A stretch of DNA of 64,000 bases from Pseudomonas salomonii (GCF_900107155.1 NZ_FNOX01000003.1:310001-374000), one strand, 5' to 3'; shown: positions 6,677-16,304, counted from the stretch's first letter. Program-made: numbers and translations. The notes: generated from the sequence alone by a model not told the origin.

Positions 6677-6952
6677 GTGGGCAAACGGCGCCAGAATTAG
6701 GTTGGCGTAGGCGGCTCGGCAATGGCCGGGCTCACGTACTGGATTCGCTTTCTAGCCTCTCTGTCCTACAAAGCATTGGGATTTCTCCCATGCACAACGG
6801 TAAAGCAGAGGTGCCCTTCTAAGGCGCAGACGGTACTCCCATCCGTCAGGGGTTTCAAGCTCATGCCGATGGTCGCCGGGCGTCTTTACACCGCAAATCA
6901 CCGGGAGTTATAAGAACAGTCACCACCACAACACAAAGTAAGGATGGAACCC

Positions 6953-7249
6953 GTGAGCGAACATGAGCGCGGCTACGAAGAAAAACGCGATTTCATCCGC
7001 ATGCGCGTGGATGCCGATGTGTCTTTGATCCACGCCGGGCAAGAGATTGCCGGGGTTTGCGTGGACCTTTCCAGCTCCGGCATGCAGGTTGAGGCCCCTC
7101 TCCAGTTTCAGGTCGGGGACAACCTGACCGTGCGCATCGATTCGGAACACGCCGCCCTCGCGGGCCTGGAAGCGGACACCGAGGTGGTGTGGGCCAAAAC
7201 CGAAGGCGAGCGCCAGCACCTGGGCCTCAGGATCTTGAAAATGCGTTGA
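6953..7249 (+). CDS. PilZ domain protein (short)
   Basis: A 98-residue stand-alone PilZ domain, a cyclic-di-GMP sensor. Both ligand motifs are present: RDFIR (RxxxR) near residues 12-16 and the DLSSSGM (D/NxSxxG) motif. An ATG at 6944 is in frame, but the AGGA at 6941-6944 overlaps it and is ideally spaced (8 bases) for the GTG at 6953, so I choose the GTG. The 276-bp gap to rssB shows no clear element. It is monocistronic, with a terminator 12 bp downstream. Confidence 0.85.
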   Translation: MSEHERGYEEKRDFIRMRVDADVSLIHAGQEIAGVCVDLSSSGMQVEAPLQFQVGDNLTVRIDSEHAALAGLEADTEVVWAKTEGERQHLGLRILKMR

Positions 7250-7260
7250 AAACCGCGCAC

Positions 7261-7293
7261 AAAAAAGGCGACCTATAGAGGTCGCCTTTTTTT
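7261..7293. terminator. Bidirectional terminator between the PilZ gene and mlaA
   Basis: An aggcgacct/aggtcgcct stem with a short loop has A residues before it and seven T residues after it, so it can end transcription of both convergent genes. Confidence 0.88.
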
Positions 7294-7312
7294 CATTTCA
7301 AAACGTCACGGC

Positions 7313-8002
7313 TTAAAAGTCGTCGACGACCTTGCCGTCTTTTACCTTGAACTCACGGTTCTGCAGGTAAGCGTTACGGATAAAGGTGTACTTGTCGCCA
7401 GTGATCAGCTTCTCGCTGTCGAGCAGGCTGGCACGGGTATCAACGATGTTCAGGCCGAAGGTGCTGTTGCGCCAGCCGATATCGTTCATGTAGCGGTACG
7501 GTTGGGTGTAGCTGTCGACGTATTTGGACGGCGCATCACGCAGGGTGCTTGGGCCCAGCAGCGGCAGCATCACGTAAGGACCGCTGCCGACGCCCCAGTA
7601 GCCGAGGGTTTGGCCGAAGTCTTCATCGCTGCGTTGCAGCCCCATTTTGGTGCCGACATCAACAAAGCCGAGCACGCCGAAGGTGGTGTTCATCAACAGG
7701 CGCGCGGTGTCTACACCGGCGGCGTGCGGCTTGAGCTGCAGCACGTTGTTGGCCAGGTTGCCGACATCGCCGATGTTGCGGAAGAAGTTGTGGATGCCGT
7801 CTTGCACAAATTGCGGGGTTACAAATTGATAACCCTGGGCAATCGGCTTGAGCGCGTAGGTATCAACGGTGTCGTTGAAGGTGAAGATCGGGCGGTTGAC
7901 GCTTTCCCATGGATCGTCTTCCGATGCAGCCTGGGCGGCGAACGGGGCGAGCAGGATGGTTGCACACACAGATAGCTGAGCGAAGTACTGGCTCCAGCGC
8001 AT
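7313..8002 (-). CDS. mlaA: MlaA/VacJ family protein
   Basis: A 229-residue outer-membrane component of the Mla phospholipid transport system, which removes mislocalised phospholipids from the outer leaflet. Family signatures are DPWESVNRPIFTFND, FFRNIGDVGNLANNVLQ, FGQTLGYWGVGSGPYVMLPL and GPSTLRDAPS. The N-terminus is a signal peptide ending in AQAASED. No lipobox cysteine is visible near the cleavage site, so unlike the E. coli lipoprotein this one looks like a signal-peptidase I substrate. The ATG is preceded by AAGGAG. Partner genes mlaBCDEF are not in the window. Confidence 0.93.
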   Translation of the reverse strand: MRWSQYFAQLSVCATILLAPFAAQAASEDDPWESVNRPIFTFNDTVDTYALKPIAQGYQFVTPQFVQDGIHNFFRNIGDVGNLANNVLQLKPHAAGVDTARLLMNTTFGVLGFVDVGTKMGLQRSDEDFGQTLGYWGVGSGPYVMLPLLGPSTLRDAPSKYVDSYTQPYRYMNDIGWRNSTFGLNIVDTRASLLDSEKLITGDKYTFIRNAYLQNREFKVKDGKVVDDF

Positions 8003-8211
8003 AGCTTTGGCTCCTTGAATGGTCTGTCATGGGCGCTATGCCCTGAATAAGACTGTCAGTATATGACGGATGGGTGGATTTAGGCAGTAACGAGGAATCG
8101 ACATACGCAAAATGCACAAAATTCCTACAAACAGGTTAAGTGTCATCCGCTTGTCATGCAGCGCGGATAGCGTCGTAGCTATTTCAGGATAGTTATTTCA
8201 GGGAAGTCGAA

Positions 8212-8820
8212 ATGCCTCACGCCGAAATTGCCGTCGCCAGCGCTCCCACCTTGACTGCCGTACTGTTTGGCCTGAGTGGCTGCCTGGTGGATTTCGGTTC
8301 CCAGGCCCGCACCGACTCGCCCAACCCCGGCTCCCAGGCTACGCCCGGCGCGCTGAAGATTCTGCGCAGCCTCAAGGACCAGGGCGTGCCCTGCGCCTGG
8401 CTGGATGAACTGCCCGCCGCGGTCACCACCCCGCTGGCGGCTGCCCTGCCCGCTTGGCTCAAAGCCACGCCGCCCTCCACGATCCGCTGGCCGGCGCCGC
8501 ACGCCTGCTGGCAAGCCTTGATGGAACTGAATATCCAACGCCTCGAAGGTTGTGTGCTGGTCAGCGGCGAACCACGTTTGCTGCAATCGGGCCTCAATGC
8601 CGGGTTGTGGACCATCGGCCTGGCGTCCTGCGGCTCGCTGTGCGGCCTGTCGCCGGAACAATGGCAGGCGCTGACCGAGCAGCAACGCGAGCACAAGCGC
8701 GGCAAAGCCACGGTGGCGTTGTATGGGCTGGGCGTACATTCGGTGATCGATCACCTTGGCGAGCTGGGCACGTGCCTGGCGGATATCAGCCTGCGCCAGC
8801 TTAAAGGCGAGAAGCCCTGA
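8212..8820 (+). CDS. HAD-fold protein related to phosphonoacetaldehyde hydrolase, nucleophile lost
   Basis: A 202-residue protein whose start (LFGLSGCLVDFGSQA) aligns with motif I of phosphonatases (typically a D-W-A-G-T-x-V-D-F-G-S pattern). Here the nucleophilic aspartate is replaced by glycine and the flanking residues also differ, so phosphatase chemistry is not expected. The remaining order, with TPGALKILRSLKDQG and a late VSGEPRLLQSGLNAGLWTIGL segment, still follows the HAD fold. The ATG follows AGGGAAG within a short direct repeat (tatttcagg, twice). It stands alone, divergent from mlaA. Probably a binding or regulatory pseudo-enzyme conserved in Pseudomonas. Confidence 0.7.
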   Translation: MPHAEIAVASAPTLTAVLFGLSGCLVDFGSQARTDSPNPGSQATPGALKILRSLKDQGVPCAWLDELPAAVTTPLAAALPAWLKATPPSTIRWPAPHACWQALMELNIQRLEGCVLVSGEPRLLQSGLNAGLWTIGLASCGSLCGLSPEQWQALTEQQREHKRGKATVALYGLGVHSVIDHLGELGTCLADISLRQLKGEKP

Positions 8821-8930
8821 TAGAGATCATGCACTCAAGGCGCCGGTGGATTAATCTACAGGTCAGCCCGTAGACCTTTCACGGCGAGCCGCGGTCTATG
8901 CCAGTGCCTATCGATAAAAGGAAGAACGTC

Positions 8931-9197
8931 ATGCCTGCCCGCGAACAGCTGAAAGACCAAGTCAGAGAATTGCGCGAGCAATTGAACAGCGACCCGTTGA
9001 TGTCGGCGGAGAAACGCGACGAGCTGGAATCATTGATTGCCGAACTTGAAGTTCAGGAACCGCTGGAAGGCGCTATCCAGGACCCAAGCATTGCTGATGG
9101 CGTGAACCTGGCGGTGGAACGCTTCGAGCTGGACCACCCAGGTATTGCCGGGACCTTGCGCAATATTGTGGTGACCCTGGTCAATATCGGGATCTAA
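8931..9197 (+). CDS. DUF4404 family small helical protein
   Basis: An 88-residue protein made of an N-terminal amphipathic helix (REQLKDQVRELREQLNS), a second helix and a C-terminal hydrophobic stretch (LRNIVVTLVNIGI). It resembles DUF4404 members of unknown function. The frame is open 11 codons upstream, but AGGAAG is well spaced for the ATG at 8931. Monocistronic; the REPIN at 9228 follows. Confidence 0.75.
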   Translation: MPAREQLKDQVRELREQLNSDPLMSAEKRDELESLIAELEVQEPLEGAIQDPSIADGVNLAVERFELDHPGIAGTLRNIVVTLVNIGI

Positions 9198-9227
9198 CCC
9201 GGCCCCAAGCCAAACACAGAACCAAAA

Positions 9228-9316
9228 TGTGGGAGCGGGCTTGCTCGCGAAGGCGGTGTATCAGTTAAGAATCTATCGACTGACACACTGCCTTCGCGAG
9301 CAAGCCCGCTCCCACA
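9228..9316. repeat. REPIN
   Basis: An 89-bp inverted pair of tgtgggagcgggcttgctcg units between the convergent DUF4404 gene and queF. Confidence 0.9.
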
Positions 9317-9333
9317 GTTGTTTTGTGTGAGGG

Positions 9334-10164
9334 TTACTGACGCGCCAGGCGCACGTTCTGGAACTGCACATTCTCCGTGCTGCGATACGGGTTGATATCC
9401 AACCCACCGCGCCGCACATAGCGCGCATACACCGTCAACTTCTCCGGCTTGAGCAACCGCTGCACGTCCAGAAAGATGCGCTCCACGCACTGCTCATGAA
9501 AGTCCGAGTGCTGGCGGAAGCTCACGATATATTCCAGCAAACTGGCGTGATCCAGCGCGTGGCCACGGTATTCCACCACCACGCTGCCCCAATCCGGCTG
9601 GCTGGTGACCGGGCAGTTGGATTTGAGCAGGTGGCTGTGCACGCTCTCATCGACGATGCGCGAGTCGTCGCACCGCAGCAGTTCCGGGCGCGGGTGCTCG
9701 TAGTTGCTGACGCTGATGTCCAGGTCATCAATGCACGCCCCCGGCAACGCCATCACGCCTTCAGCCTCAACCTCGGCCAGGCTGCGGATGCGCACACTCA
9801 CAGGCAGGCCGGCGGCGGCGCTGAGGTCGGTGCGCAAGGTGGCTTCAAGGCTCTGCGTGTCGGCAAACGCGGTCTGGTTCAGCGAGTTAAGGTACAACTT
9901 GAACGACTTGGACTCGATGATGTTCGGCGACTCGGCCGGGATGCTGAACTCACCGATGGCCACCACCGGCTTGCCGGATGGCAGCAACCACGACAGTTCA
10001 AAGCAGTTCCAGAAATCCACGCCTTTATAAGGTAGCGTTTCGGCAGTCAGCCCCAGCTCGGCCCATTTGGCGGCGCGAGGGATCGGGAACAGCAGCGATG
10101 GCGTGTAGGTGGAGATGTATTCACTGGACTTGCCCAGCGGCGAATGTTCGGCTGCGGGATGCAT
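9334..10164 (-). CDS. queF: NADPH-dependent 7-cyano-7-deazaguanine reductase QueF
   Basis: A 276-residue enzyme that reduces preQ0 to preQ1 in queuosine biosynthesis. It is the long two-domain (YqcD-type) form. The QueF motif [11 protein letters not shown], the catalytic cysteine in [13 protein letters not shown] (Cys184) and the partner aspartate (Asp191) are present, as is the C-terminal [12 protein letters not shown] segment. The ATG at 10164 is preceded by CAGG at about 9 bases. It stands alone between a REPIN and copI. Confidence 0.95.
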   Translation of the reverse strand: MHPAAEHSPLGKSSEYISTYTPSLLFPIPRAAKWAELGLTAETLPYKGVDFWNCFELSWLLPSGKPVVAIGEFSIPAESPNIIESKSFKLYLNSLNQTAFADTQSLEATLRTDLSAAAGLPVSVRIRSLAEVEAEGVMALPGACIDDLDISVSNYEHPRPELLRCDDSRIVDESVHSHLLKSNCPVTSQPDWGSVVVEYRGHALDHASLLEYIVSFRQHSDFHEQCVERIFLDVQRLLKPEKLTVYARYVRRGGLDINPYRSTENVQFQNVRLARQ

Positions 10165-10230
10165 GGCGGAAACCTGGCTAAATAAACCGCGCCAGTCTAA
10201 CAGCCTTTGCTCCCGCCCTTAAGAATCGCC

Positions 10231-10752
10231 TCACTCAACGGTCAGTTTGCCGACCATGCCCGCCTGATAATGCCCCGGAATGTTGCAGGCAAACTCAAGA
10301 CCGGTGGCCTTGGTGAAGGTCCAGGTCAGCTCGGCGGTCTTGCCCGGCTCCACCAGCACACTGTTGGGATCGTCATGCTTCATGCCGCCCATCTCGCCAT
10401 GCCCCATGGCGGCGTGGTCCATCTTGCCCATGCCGGTGGCCGTGAGCATGCCGCTGGCCTGCATCTTGAGCATTTCTTTCTGGTGTTCGGCGTGCATCGC
10501 CGCATCGCCCAGGTTGAATTCGTGCAGCAACTGGCCTTTGTTGACCAGCACAAAGCGCACCGTCTCACCGGCCTTTACGTCCAGGGCCTTGGGCGAAAAG
10601 GAAATGTCCTGCAAGGTCACTTCCACCGTGCGCGTGGCTTTGTCGGCCGGTGCCGGCTGGCCAAACGCATAGGTGTGGGCCTCGTCGGCCATTGCATTAA
10701 CGCTCAATGCCAACAAACAGCCCGCCAATAACAGTGGTGTACGCAACGCCAT
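10231..10752 (-). CDS. copI: CopI-like periplasmic cupredoxin
   Basis: A 173-residue exported protein. After a signal peptide (MALRTPLLLAGCLLALSVNA) comes a plastocyanin-like fold with the type 1 copper ligands: His in LLHEFNLG, then Cys, His and Met in FACNIPGHYQAGM. A Met/His-rich loop (GMGKMDHAAMGHGEMGG) lies between them and could bind further copper. The frame is open upstream, but GGAGAAGC fits the ATG at 10752. It is divergent from copRS, and the intergenic region holds a CopR-type box, so copper induction is likely. The role is periplasmic copper tolerance. Confidence 0.85.
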   Translation of the reverse strand: MALRTPLLLAGCLLALSVNAMADEAHTYAFGQPAPADKATRTVEVTLQDISFSPKALDVKAGETVRFVLVNKGQLLHEFNLGDAAMHAEHQKEMLKMQASGMLTATGMGKMDHAAMGHGEMGGMKHDDPNSVLVEPGKTAELTWTFTKATGLEFACNIPGHYQAGMVGKLTVE

Positions 10753-10829
10753 GATGCTTCTCCAAAAAAGTGTGTCCAGCTTGCTCAGCACTTTAAGATG
10801 GCCCTGCTGCCAGCCAGCTGACTGCTAGA

Positions 10830-10843
10830 TTACAACTTTGTCA
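10830..10843. promoter_or_regulatory. CopR/CusR-type box
   Basis: TTACAA-CT-TTGTCA is a near-perfect inverted repeat matching the known CusR/CopR operator pattern TGACAA-N2-TTGTCA. It lies 79 bp before copI and 66 bp before copR, placed to serve both divergent promoters. Confidence 0.7.
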
Positions 10844-10908
10844 GGTTGCGCCCTGACGCTGCCACCCACGGTATAAAGCCCATCGTCACCTGTTGCCAAG
10901 AGTTGCCC

Positions 10909-11589
10909 ATGAAACTGCTGATCGTTGAAGACCAACCGAAAACCGGCCACTACCTGCGCCAGGGCCTGACCGAGGCTGGTTTTACCACCGAGTTGGTGGC
11001 CGACGGCACGAGCGGGCAGCATTTGGCATTGACCGGCGATTACGACCTGCTGATCCTCGACGTGATGCTGCCCGGCCGCGACGGCTGGCAAATTCTGCAC
11101 GCCGTGCGCAGTGCCGGTCTGGAAATCCCGGTGTTGTTCCTCACCGCCCGCGATGCGGTGGAAGACCGCGTGCATGGCCTGGAACTGGGCGCCGATGATT
11201 ATCTGGTCAAGCCTTTCGCCTTCTCCGAACTGCTGGCGCGGGTGCGCAGCCTGTTGCGCCGTGGCAGCAGCACGCCGCAGGAAACTGCTCTGCAACTGGC
11301 CGACCTGCGCCTGGACCTGATCCGCCGCCGCGTCGAGCGCGACGGCCAGCGCATCGACCTCACCGCCAAGGAGTTCGCCTTGCTCGAACTGCTGCTGCGC
11401 CGCCAGGGCGAAGTGCTGCCCAAAAGCCTGATTGCCTCCCAGGTGTGGGACATGAATTTCGACAGCGACACCAATATCATCGAAGTGGCGATCCGCCGCT
11501 TGCGCCTTAAAGTCGATGACAACTTCCCCACCAAGCTGATCCACACCGTGCGCGGCATGGGCTATGTGCTGGAGGAACGGTGCAATTGA
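10909..11589 (+). CDS. copR: Copper response regulator CopR (OmpR family)
   Basis: A 226-residue regulator. The receiver domain has acidic residues in IVEDQ, phospho-acceptor Asp51 in [13 protein letters not shown], a Thr in LFLTARDAV and Lys in YLVKPF. A C-terminal winged helix (about 130-226; [19 protein letters not shown]) binds DNA. It belongs to the CopR/CusR/SilR group of heavy-metal regulators. MKLLIVEDQ is the usual start, although the frame is open 21 codons upstream. Its last 10 bases overlap copS, indicating coupled translation. Confidence 0.93.
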   Translation: MKLLIVEDQPKTGHYLRQGLTEAGFTTELVADGTSGQHLALTGDYDLLILDVMLPGRDGWQILHAVRSAGLEIPVLFLTARDAVEDRVHGLELGADDYLVKPFAFSELLARVRSLLRRGSSTPQETALQLADLRLDLIRRRVERDGQRIDLTAKEFALLELLLRRQGEVLPKSLIASQVWDMNFDSDTNIIEVAIRRLRLKVDDNFPTKLIHTVRGMGYVLEERCN

Positions 11590-12944
11590 TTGCGCGCCTG
11601 TCCCTGGCCAGCCGTCTGGCCCTGTTATTTGCCGGCTGTACGGCGGTGGTCTCGCTCATCGCTGGCGTATTGTTCAACCAGGCCAGCGAAGCGCACTTTA
11701 TCGAACTGGACCAGCAGCAACTCGACGGCAAACTGATCGCGCTGCGCAGCACCTTGCAGGGTGTCGACTCACTGGCGGCCTTTACTCAGCGAGAAGCGCA
11801 ACTGCGTGCCGAACTCAGCCGCCAGCCGGACCTTGCCTTGCGCATCAGCGCCGCCGGCCAACGCTGGTTTGATGGCGCGCCGAGCGTCACGTTGCCCGCA
11901 GCGCCCGGCCTGCACAGCCTGCAAAATGCCGGCACCGATTATCGCGTGTACAACGCGCCGTTACTGGCCGGCCAAGCCGGTTCGCCGCAACTGTCGCTGA
12001 TCCTCGACATCACGCACCACCAGCACTTTCTGCAACGCATGCAGCGGTTGATCTGGCTCACGGTCGGCTTGTCCGCCCTGGCCACCGCACTGCTTGGCGC
12101 GTGGGCTGCGCGCAGCGGGCTGCGGCCGTTGCGGCGCATGAGTGAAGTGGCGGCCGGCGTGTCGGCCCACTCCCTGACCCAACGCTTGCCACAGGCGCAC
12201 ATGCCGGTGGAGTTGGCCGAACTCGCCCAGGCGTTTAACGCAATGCTGGGTCGGCTCGACGATGCCTTCCAGCGCCTCTCGGCCTTCTCCGCTGATATCG
12301 CCCATGAACTGCGCACGCCGCTGTCGAACCTGCTGACCCACACCCAGGTGATCCTTACCCAGCCGCGCCCGCTGGAGGACTACCGCGAGGCGCTGCACAG
12401 CAACCTGGAGGAGTTGCAGTGGATGGCGCAGTTGGTGAATGACATGTTGTACCTGGCCAAAGCCGACCATGGCCTGCTGATGCCCAAGCGCGAAGCGCTG
12501 GCGCTGCACGATGAAGTGGGGGCGCTGCTGGAGTTTTTTGCGCTGTTGGCCGAAGACGCGCAGGTCAATCTGGTGTGCGAAGGCGCAGCTCAAACGACGG
12601 GCGATCACGGCATGTTGCGCCGGGCCGTGTCGAACTTGCTGGATAACGCGCTGAGGTTTACCCCGGTGGGCGGCGAGGTGCGGGTGCGGATCATGGAAAG
12701 CGCACAGGCTGTGACGCTGACTGTCGCCAATACCGGGGAAGGTATCCCTGCGGCTTTGTTACCTAAATTGTTTGATCGGTTCTATCGGGCAGACCCGGCG
12801 CGCCGTGAAGGCAGCAGCGAGCATGCGGGGCTGGGGTTGGCGATTACCCAGTCGATTGTGCGGGCGCATGGGGGGAGGATTTATTGTGAGTCTGAAGCTG
12901 GGTGGACGCGGTTTGTGATTGAGTTGCCCAAGGGGCACAGATGA
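11580..12944 (+). CDS. copS: Copper sensor histidine kinase CopS
   Basis: A 454-residue membrane kinase. A transmembrane helix (about 11-33), a periplasmic sensor domain, a second membrane helix (about 156-176) and a HAMP segment precede the H-box [15 protein letters not shown] (His242). The ATP-binding part shows the N-box [10 protein letters not shown] and the F and G boxes ([18 protein letters not shown]). It is of the heavy-metal sensor kinase type. The GTG start follows GGAGGAAC and overlaps copR by 10 bases. The stop codon lies across the first bases of composite repeat B. Confidence 0.93.
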   Translation: MQLIARLSLASRLALLFAGCTAVVSLIAGVLFNQASEAHFIELDQQQLDGKLIALRSTLQGVDSLAAFTQREAQLRAELSRQPDLALRISAAGQRWFDGAPSVTLPAAPGLHSLQNAGTDYRVYNAPLLAGQAGSPQLSLILDITHHQHFLQRMQRLIWLTVGLSALATALLGAWAARSGLRPLRRMSEVAAGVSAHSLTQRLPQAHMPVELAELAQAFNAMLGRLDDAFQRLSAFSADIAHELRTPLSNLLTHTQVILTQPRPLEDYREALHSNLEELQWMAQLVNDMLYLAKADHGLLMPKREALALHDEVGALLEFFALLAEDAQVNLVCEGAAQTTGDHGMLRRAVSNLLDNALRFTPVGGEVRVRIMESAQAVTLTVANTGEGIPAALLPKLFDRFYRADPARREGSSEHAGLGLAITQSIVRAHGGRIYCESEAGWTRFVIELPKGHR

Positions 12945-13050
12945 TCGTTCCCACGCTCCGCGTGGGAACGCCTCACTGGACGCTCTGCGTCCGCTCTTAG
13001 TGACGCGGAGCGTCACGGGCTGCATTCCCACGCGGAGCGTGGGAACGATC
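12943..13050. repeat. Composite palindromic repeat, copy B (108 bp)
   Basis: Begins gatcgttcccacgct and ends agcgtgggaacgatc, with inner ggacgctctgcgtcc and gtgacgcggagcgtcac hairpins. It fills the whole gap between the convergent genes copS and lolE: its first two bases belong to the copS stop codon, and only four bases separate it from the lolE stop. Confidence 0.85.
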
Positions 13051-13054
13051 GATA

Positions 13055-14302
13055 TTACGAATATCTCAACGCATGCGCCGGCTCAATCTTCGCCGCCCGA
13101 TACGCCGGGTAAATCGTCGCCATAAAGCTCAGCACAAACCCGGCCGTGCAAATCAGCAGCACATCGCCGCCTTGCAGCTCGGAAGGCAGGTTGCTGACGA
13201 AGTACACGTCCGAACTGAAGATATGCTGCCCGGTCACGCGCTCCAGCCAGCCCACCAGTTCACTCACGTTCAGCGCCGCAATCACACCCAGCACGCCGCC
13301 GATCAAGGTGCCGACGATACCAATCACCGTGCCCTGCACCATGAAGATCGCCATGATCTGCCGTGGCGTGGCGCCGATGGTGCGCAAAATCGCGATGTCC
13401 GCGCCTTTGTCGTTCACCACCATGATCAGGGTGGCGATGATGTTGAACGCAGCGACGGCGACGATCATCAGCAACAGCAGGCCGATCATGGTCTTTTCCA
13501 TCTTCATGGCGCTGAACAGGCTGCCCTGGGTGTGGGTCCAGTCATCCGGTTTGTAGTCGGCGCCCAGGCTCGCGGCAATGTCCGCTGAAACCTTGGGTGC
13601 TACGTACAAATCCTTCACCGCCAGGCGCACGCTTTGCACCTGGTTCGGCTGCCAATGCTGGATCTCGGCGGCGTCGGCCATGTTGATCAGGGCCATGGAG
13701 CCATCCAGCTCGGCGCCGACCTTGAAGATACCGACCACGTTCAAGCGCTGCATGCGCGGGGTGATGCCACCCGGTGCGGCCGTGCTGATTTCCGGCACGA
13801 TCAGGGTCAGCTTGTCGCCCACGTTCAGGCGAAAACGCCGTGCGGTGATGTCGCCGATCACGACGCCGAACTCGCCGGCTTTGAGGTCTTCGAGTTTGCC
13901 GCGCACGATATGCTGGGCCACGATCGACACCTTGCCTTCCTGGGCCGGGTCAACGCCGCTGATCTCGATCGGCTGCATCGCGCCCTTGTAGGAGAACATG
14001 CCGTCCATTTGTGTGAATGGCACCGCAGCCGTGACCTCGGGGTTCTTCAGCGCGGCGGCGGCCACGGGCTGCCAGTTGTCAATCGGGTTCACACCGACGA
14101 TGGTGGCATGGGGCACCATGCCGAGAATGCGCGTGCTCATTTCACGCTGAAAGCCGTTCATCACCGACAGCACCACGATCATTGCCAATACGCCCAGGGC
14201 GAGGCCGATCATCGAGGTCATCGAGATAAACGAGACAAAACGGTTGCGGCGCTTGGCGCGGGTATAGCGCGTGCCGATAAAAATCGATAACGGTCTGAAC
14301 AT
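13055..14302 (-). CDS. lolE: Lipoprotein-releasing system permease LolE (LolC/E family)
   Basis: A 415-residue inner-membrane protein with four membrane helices: one near the N-terminus ([18 protein letters not shown]), a large periplasmic domain (about 45-265), then three C-terminal helices. It belongs to the LolCDE ABC transporter, which detaches outer-membrane lipoproteins from the inner membrane and passes them to LolA. It closely resembles the product of lolC two genes upstream (both begin MFRPL and share the signature RYTRAKRRN). Naming it LolE rather than LolC rests on gene order. It follows lolD after 60 bp that contain a terminator-like hairpin. Confidence 0.9.
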   Translation of the reverse strand: MFRPLSIFIGTRYTRAKRRNRFVSFISMTSMIGLALGVLAMIVVLSVMNGFQREMSTRILGMVPHATIVGVNPIDNWQPVAAAALKNPEVTAAVPFTQMDGMFSYKGAMQPIEISGVDPAQEGKVSIVAQHIVRGKLEDLKAGEFGVVIGDITARRFRLNVGDKLTLIVPEISTAAPGGITPRMQRLNVVGIFKVGAELDGSMALINMADAAEIQHWQPNQVQSVRLAVKDLYVAPKVSADIAASLGADYKPDDWTHTQGSLFSAMKMEKTMIGLLLLMIVAVAAFNIIATLIMVVNDKGADIAILRTIGATPRQIMAIFMVQGTVIGIVGTLIGGVLGVIAALNVSELVGWLERVTGQHIFSSDVYFVSNLPSELQGGDVLLICTAGFVLSFMATIYPAYRAAKIEPAHALRYS

Positions 14303-14325
14303 TCGCGGGCACCGTTTAAAAAAAT

Positions 14326-14354
14326 GAAAAAGCCCGGCTTAAAAAGCCAGGCTT
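14326..14354 (-). terminator. Terminator-like hairpin between lolD and lolE
   Basis: Read on the minus strand, AAGCCTGGCTT pairs with AAGCCGGGCTT over 11 bp with one G-U, with a 3-base loop, and is followed by a T-run. This is a good Rho-independent terminator placed inside the lolCDE operon, so lolE may be expressed by read-through or from its own promoter. Confidence 0.65.
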
Positions 14355-14362
14355 GAAACGGG

Positions 14363-15046
14363 TCAGATGGCGACCAGATGACCTTCCTGCAGGTGCAACA
14401 CGCGATCCATCTGGCGGGCCATGCTCATGTCATGGGTCACCACCAGGAACGCGGTGCGCATCTGGGTGCTCAGTTCCAGCATCAAGTCCTTGATGCCTTG
14501 CGCGGTGTGCGAGTCGAGGTTGCCGGTCGGCTCATCGAGCATCACCAGGCCGGGGTTGTTCACCAGGGCACGGGCAATGGCCACACGCTGGCGTTCGCCG
14601 CCGGACAGTTCAGCCGGTTTGTGCTCCAGGCGATGGCCGAGTCCGACGCGCTCCAGCAGTGCCTTGGCGCGCTGGCGGGCTTCGGGGATCGCGGTCTTGC
14701 CGATCAGCAGCGGCATGCACACGTTTTCCAGTGCGGTGAATTCCGGCAGCAGATGGTGGAACTGGTACACAAAACCGAGCGAACGGTTGCGCAGTTGGCC
14801 ACGGGCTTTTTCACCGAGTGCCGACAGCTCTTCACCGGCCAGCCACACGCTGCCCTCCGAAGGTGTATCCAGGCCGCCCAACAGGTTGAGCAAGGTACTT
14901 TTGCCGGAACCGGAACTGCCGACGATCGCCACGCGCTCGCCCGGATGCAGCTCCAGCTGCAGGTTGGACAACACCACCACCGATTCCGGGCCTTCCTCGT
15001 AGGATTTGCCCAGGTTGCGGCAGCTCAAAATAGCTTTTTCACTCAT
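14363..15046 (-). CDS. lolD: Lipoprotein-releasing system ATPase LolD
   Basis: A 227-residue ABC ATPase powering LolCE. Walker A is [12 protein letters not shown], the signature is [15 protein letters not shown] and Walker B is [12 protein letters not shown]. The MacB/LolD-type Q-loop region ([18 protein letters not shown]) is present. Two starts are possible: ATG at 15061 (MSESGMSEK) and ATG at 15046 (MSEKAIL). I choose the second, which matches the usual family length and lies 7 bases after the lolC stop. Confidence 0.95.
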   Translation of the reverse strand: MSEKAILSCRNLGKSYEEGPESVVVLSNLQLELHPGERVAIVGSSGSGKSTLLNLLGGLDTPSEGSVWLAGEELSALGEKARGQLRNRSLGFVYQFHHLLPEFTALENVCMPLLIGKTAIPEARQRAKALLERVGLGHRLEHKPAELSGGERQRVAIARALVNNPGLVMLDEPTGNLDSHTAQGIKDLMLELSTQMRTAFLVVTHDMSMARQMDRVLHLQEGHLVAI

Positions 15047-15053
15047 GCCCGAT

Positions 15054-16304
15054 TCACTCATAACGTAAGGCCTGTGCTGGCTGGGTGCGTGCCGCGCGCC
15101 AGGCTGGATACAGGGTGGCAAGGAAACTCAATAGCAACGCGGCGCCGCCCACCATCAACACGTCCTGGGCCTGAACCTGGGACGGCAAGTAGTCGATGAA
15201 GTAGACGTCGGCGTTGAGAAACTTGTGGCCGATGACTTTTTCCAGCGCGGCGATGGCGGCGCTGACGTTCAGCGCGGCCAGAATGCCGACGGCGGTGCCG
15301 ATCAAGGTGCCGACCACGCCGATCACGGTGCCCTGCACCATGAAGATCGCCATGATCTGCCCCGGCGTGGCGCCCAGGGTACGCAGGATGGCGATATCGC
15401 CCTTCTTGTCGTTCACCACCATCACCAGGGTGGAGATGATGTTGAACGCGGCCACGGCGACGATCAGCAGCAACAGCAGGCCGATCATGGCTTTTTCCAT
15501 GCGGATGGCCTGGTACAGGTTGCCGTGGGTGCGGGTCCAGTCGCGGGCGTAGTACTGCGAGTCGCCCAGGTGCTGGGCGATTTCCCAGGCGCCGCGCGGT
15601 GCCTCGAACAGGTCGTTGAACTTCAGGCGCAGGCCCTGCACCTGATCCGGCTGCCAGCGATGCAGGCGCGCCAGGTCGGTAAGGTTGGTGAGCCCCAGGT
15701 AGCCGTCGATTTCGCCGGCGCCGACGTGGAAGGTGCCGACCACGGTGAAGCGCTTCATGCGCGGGAACATGCCGGCCGGGGTCACGGTGACTTCCGGCGC
15801 GACGAAGGTGAGTTTGTCGCCGATGCCCACGCCGAGCTTGGCCGCGGCCTTGTCGCCGATCACGATGCCGAAGCTGCCGGGCGCCAGGTCGTCGAGTTTG
15901 CCCTGCAACATGAACTTGTCGATGATCGACACGTTACGTTCCTGGGCCGGGTCGACGCCATTGAGCAGGATCTTCTGCACCTTGCCGTCGTTGGTCAGCA
16001 GCCCCTGCATCTGGGTAAAGGGCGCAACGGCCACCACCTTGGGGTTCTGCTTGACCTTGGCGGCCAGGCTTTGCCAGTCGTTGATGGGTTCATCGGACTC
16101 GATGGTCGCGTGGGGCACCATGCCCAGCACGCGGGTGCGCATCTCATGATCGAAGCCATTCATCACCGACAGCACCACGATCATCACGACCACGCCCAAG
16201 GCGAGCCCGATCATCGAGGTCAGGGAAATGAACGACACAAAATGATTGCGGCGCTTTGCACGGGTATAACGCGTGCCGATAAATACGAAGAGAGGTCTGA
16301 ACAT
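15054..16304 (-). CDS. lolC: Lipoprotein-releasing system permease LolC
   Basis: A 416-residue inner-membrane permease of the LolC/E family: an N-terminal helix ([18 protein letters not shown]), a periplasmic domain and three C-terminal helices ([36 protein letters not shown]; the last near 375-395). It is the first gene of the operon and is followed closely by lolD. No clear ribosome-binding site precedes the ATG. The paralogous relation to the third gene of the operon is normal for this system. Confidence 0.93.
   Translation of the reverse strand: MFRPLFVFIGTRYTRAKRRNHFVSFISLTSMIGLALGVVVMIVVLSVMNGFDHEMRTRVLGMVPHATIESDEPINDWQSLAAKVKQNPKVVAVAPFTQMQGLLTNDGKVQKILLNGVDPAQERNVSIIDKFMLQGKLDDLAPGSFGIVIGDKAAAKLGVGIGDKLTFVAPEVTVTPAGMFPRMKRFTVVGTFHVGAGEIDGYLGLTNLTDLARLHRWQPDQVQGLRLKFNDLFEAPRGAWEIAQHLGDSQYYARDWTRTHGNLYQAIRMEKAMIGLLLLLIVAVAAFNIISTLVMVVNDKKGDIAILRTLGATPGQIMAIFMVQGTVIGVVGTLIGTAVGILAALNVSAAIAALEKVIGHKFLNADVYFIDYLPSQVQAQDVLMVGGAALLLSFLATLYPAWRAARTQPAQALRYE

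Noticed and set aside
13055..16304. lolE and lolC considered as a recent tandem duplication
   Set aside because: LolC and LolE are ancient paralogues in the standard lolCDE operon; divergence throughout the periplasmic domains argues against recent duplication.
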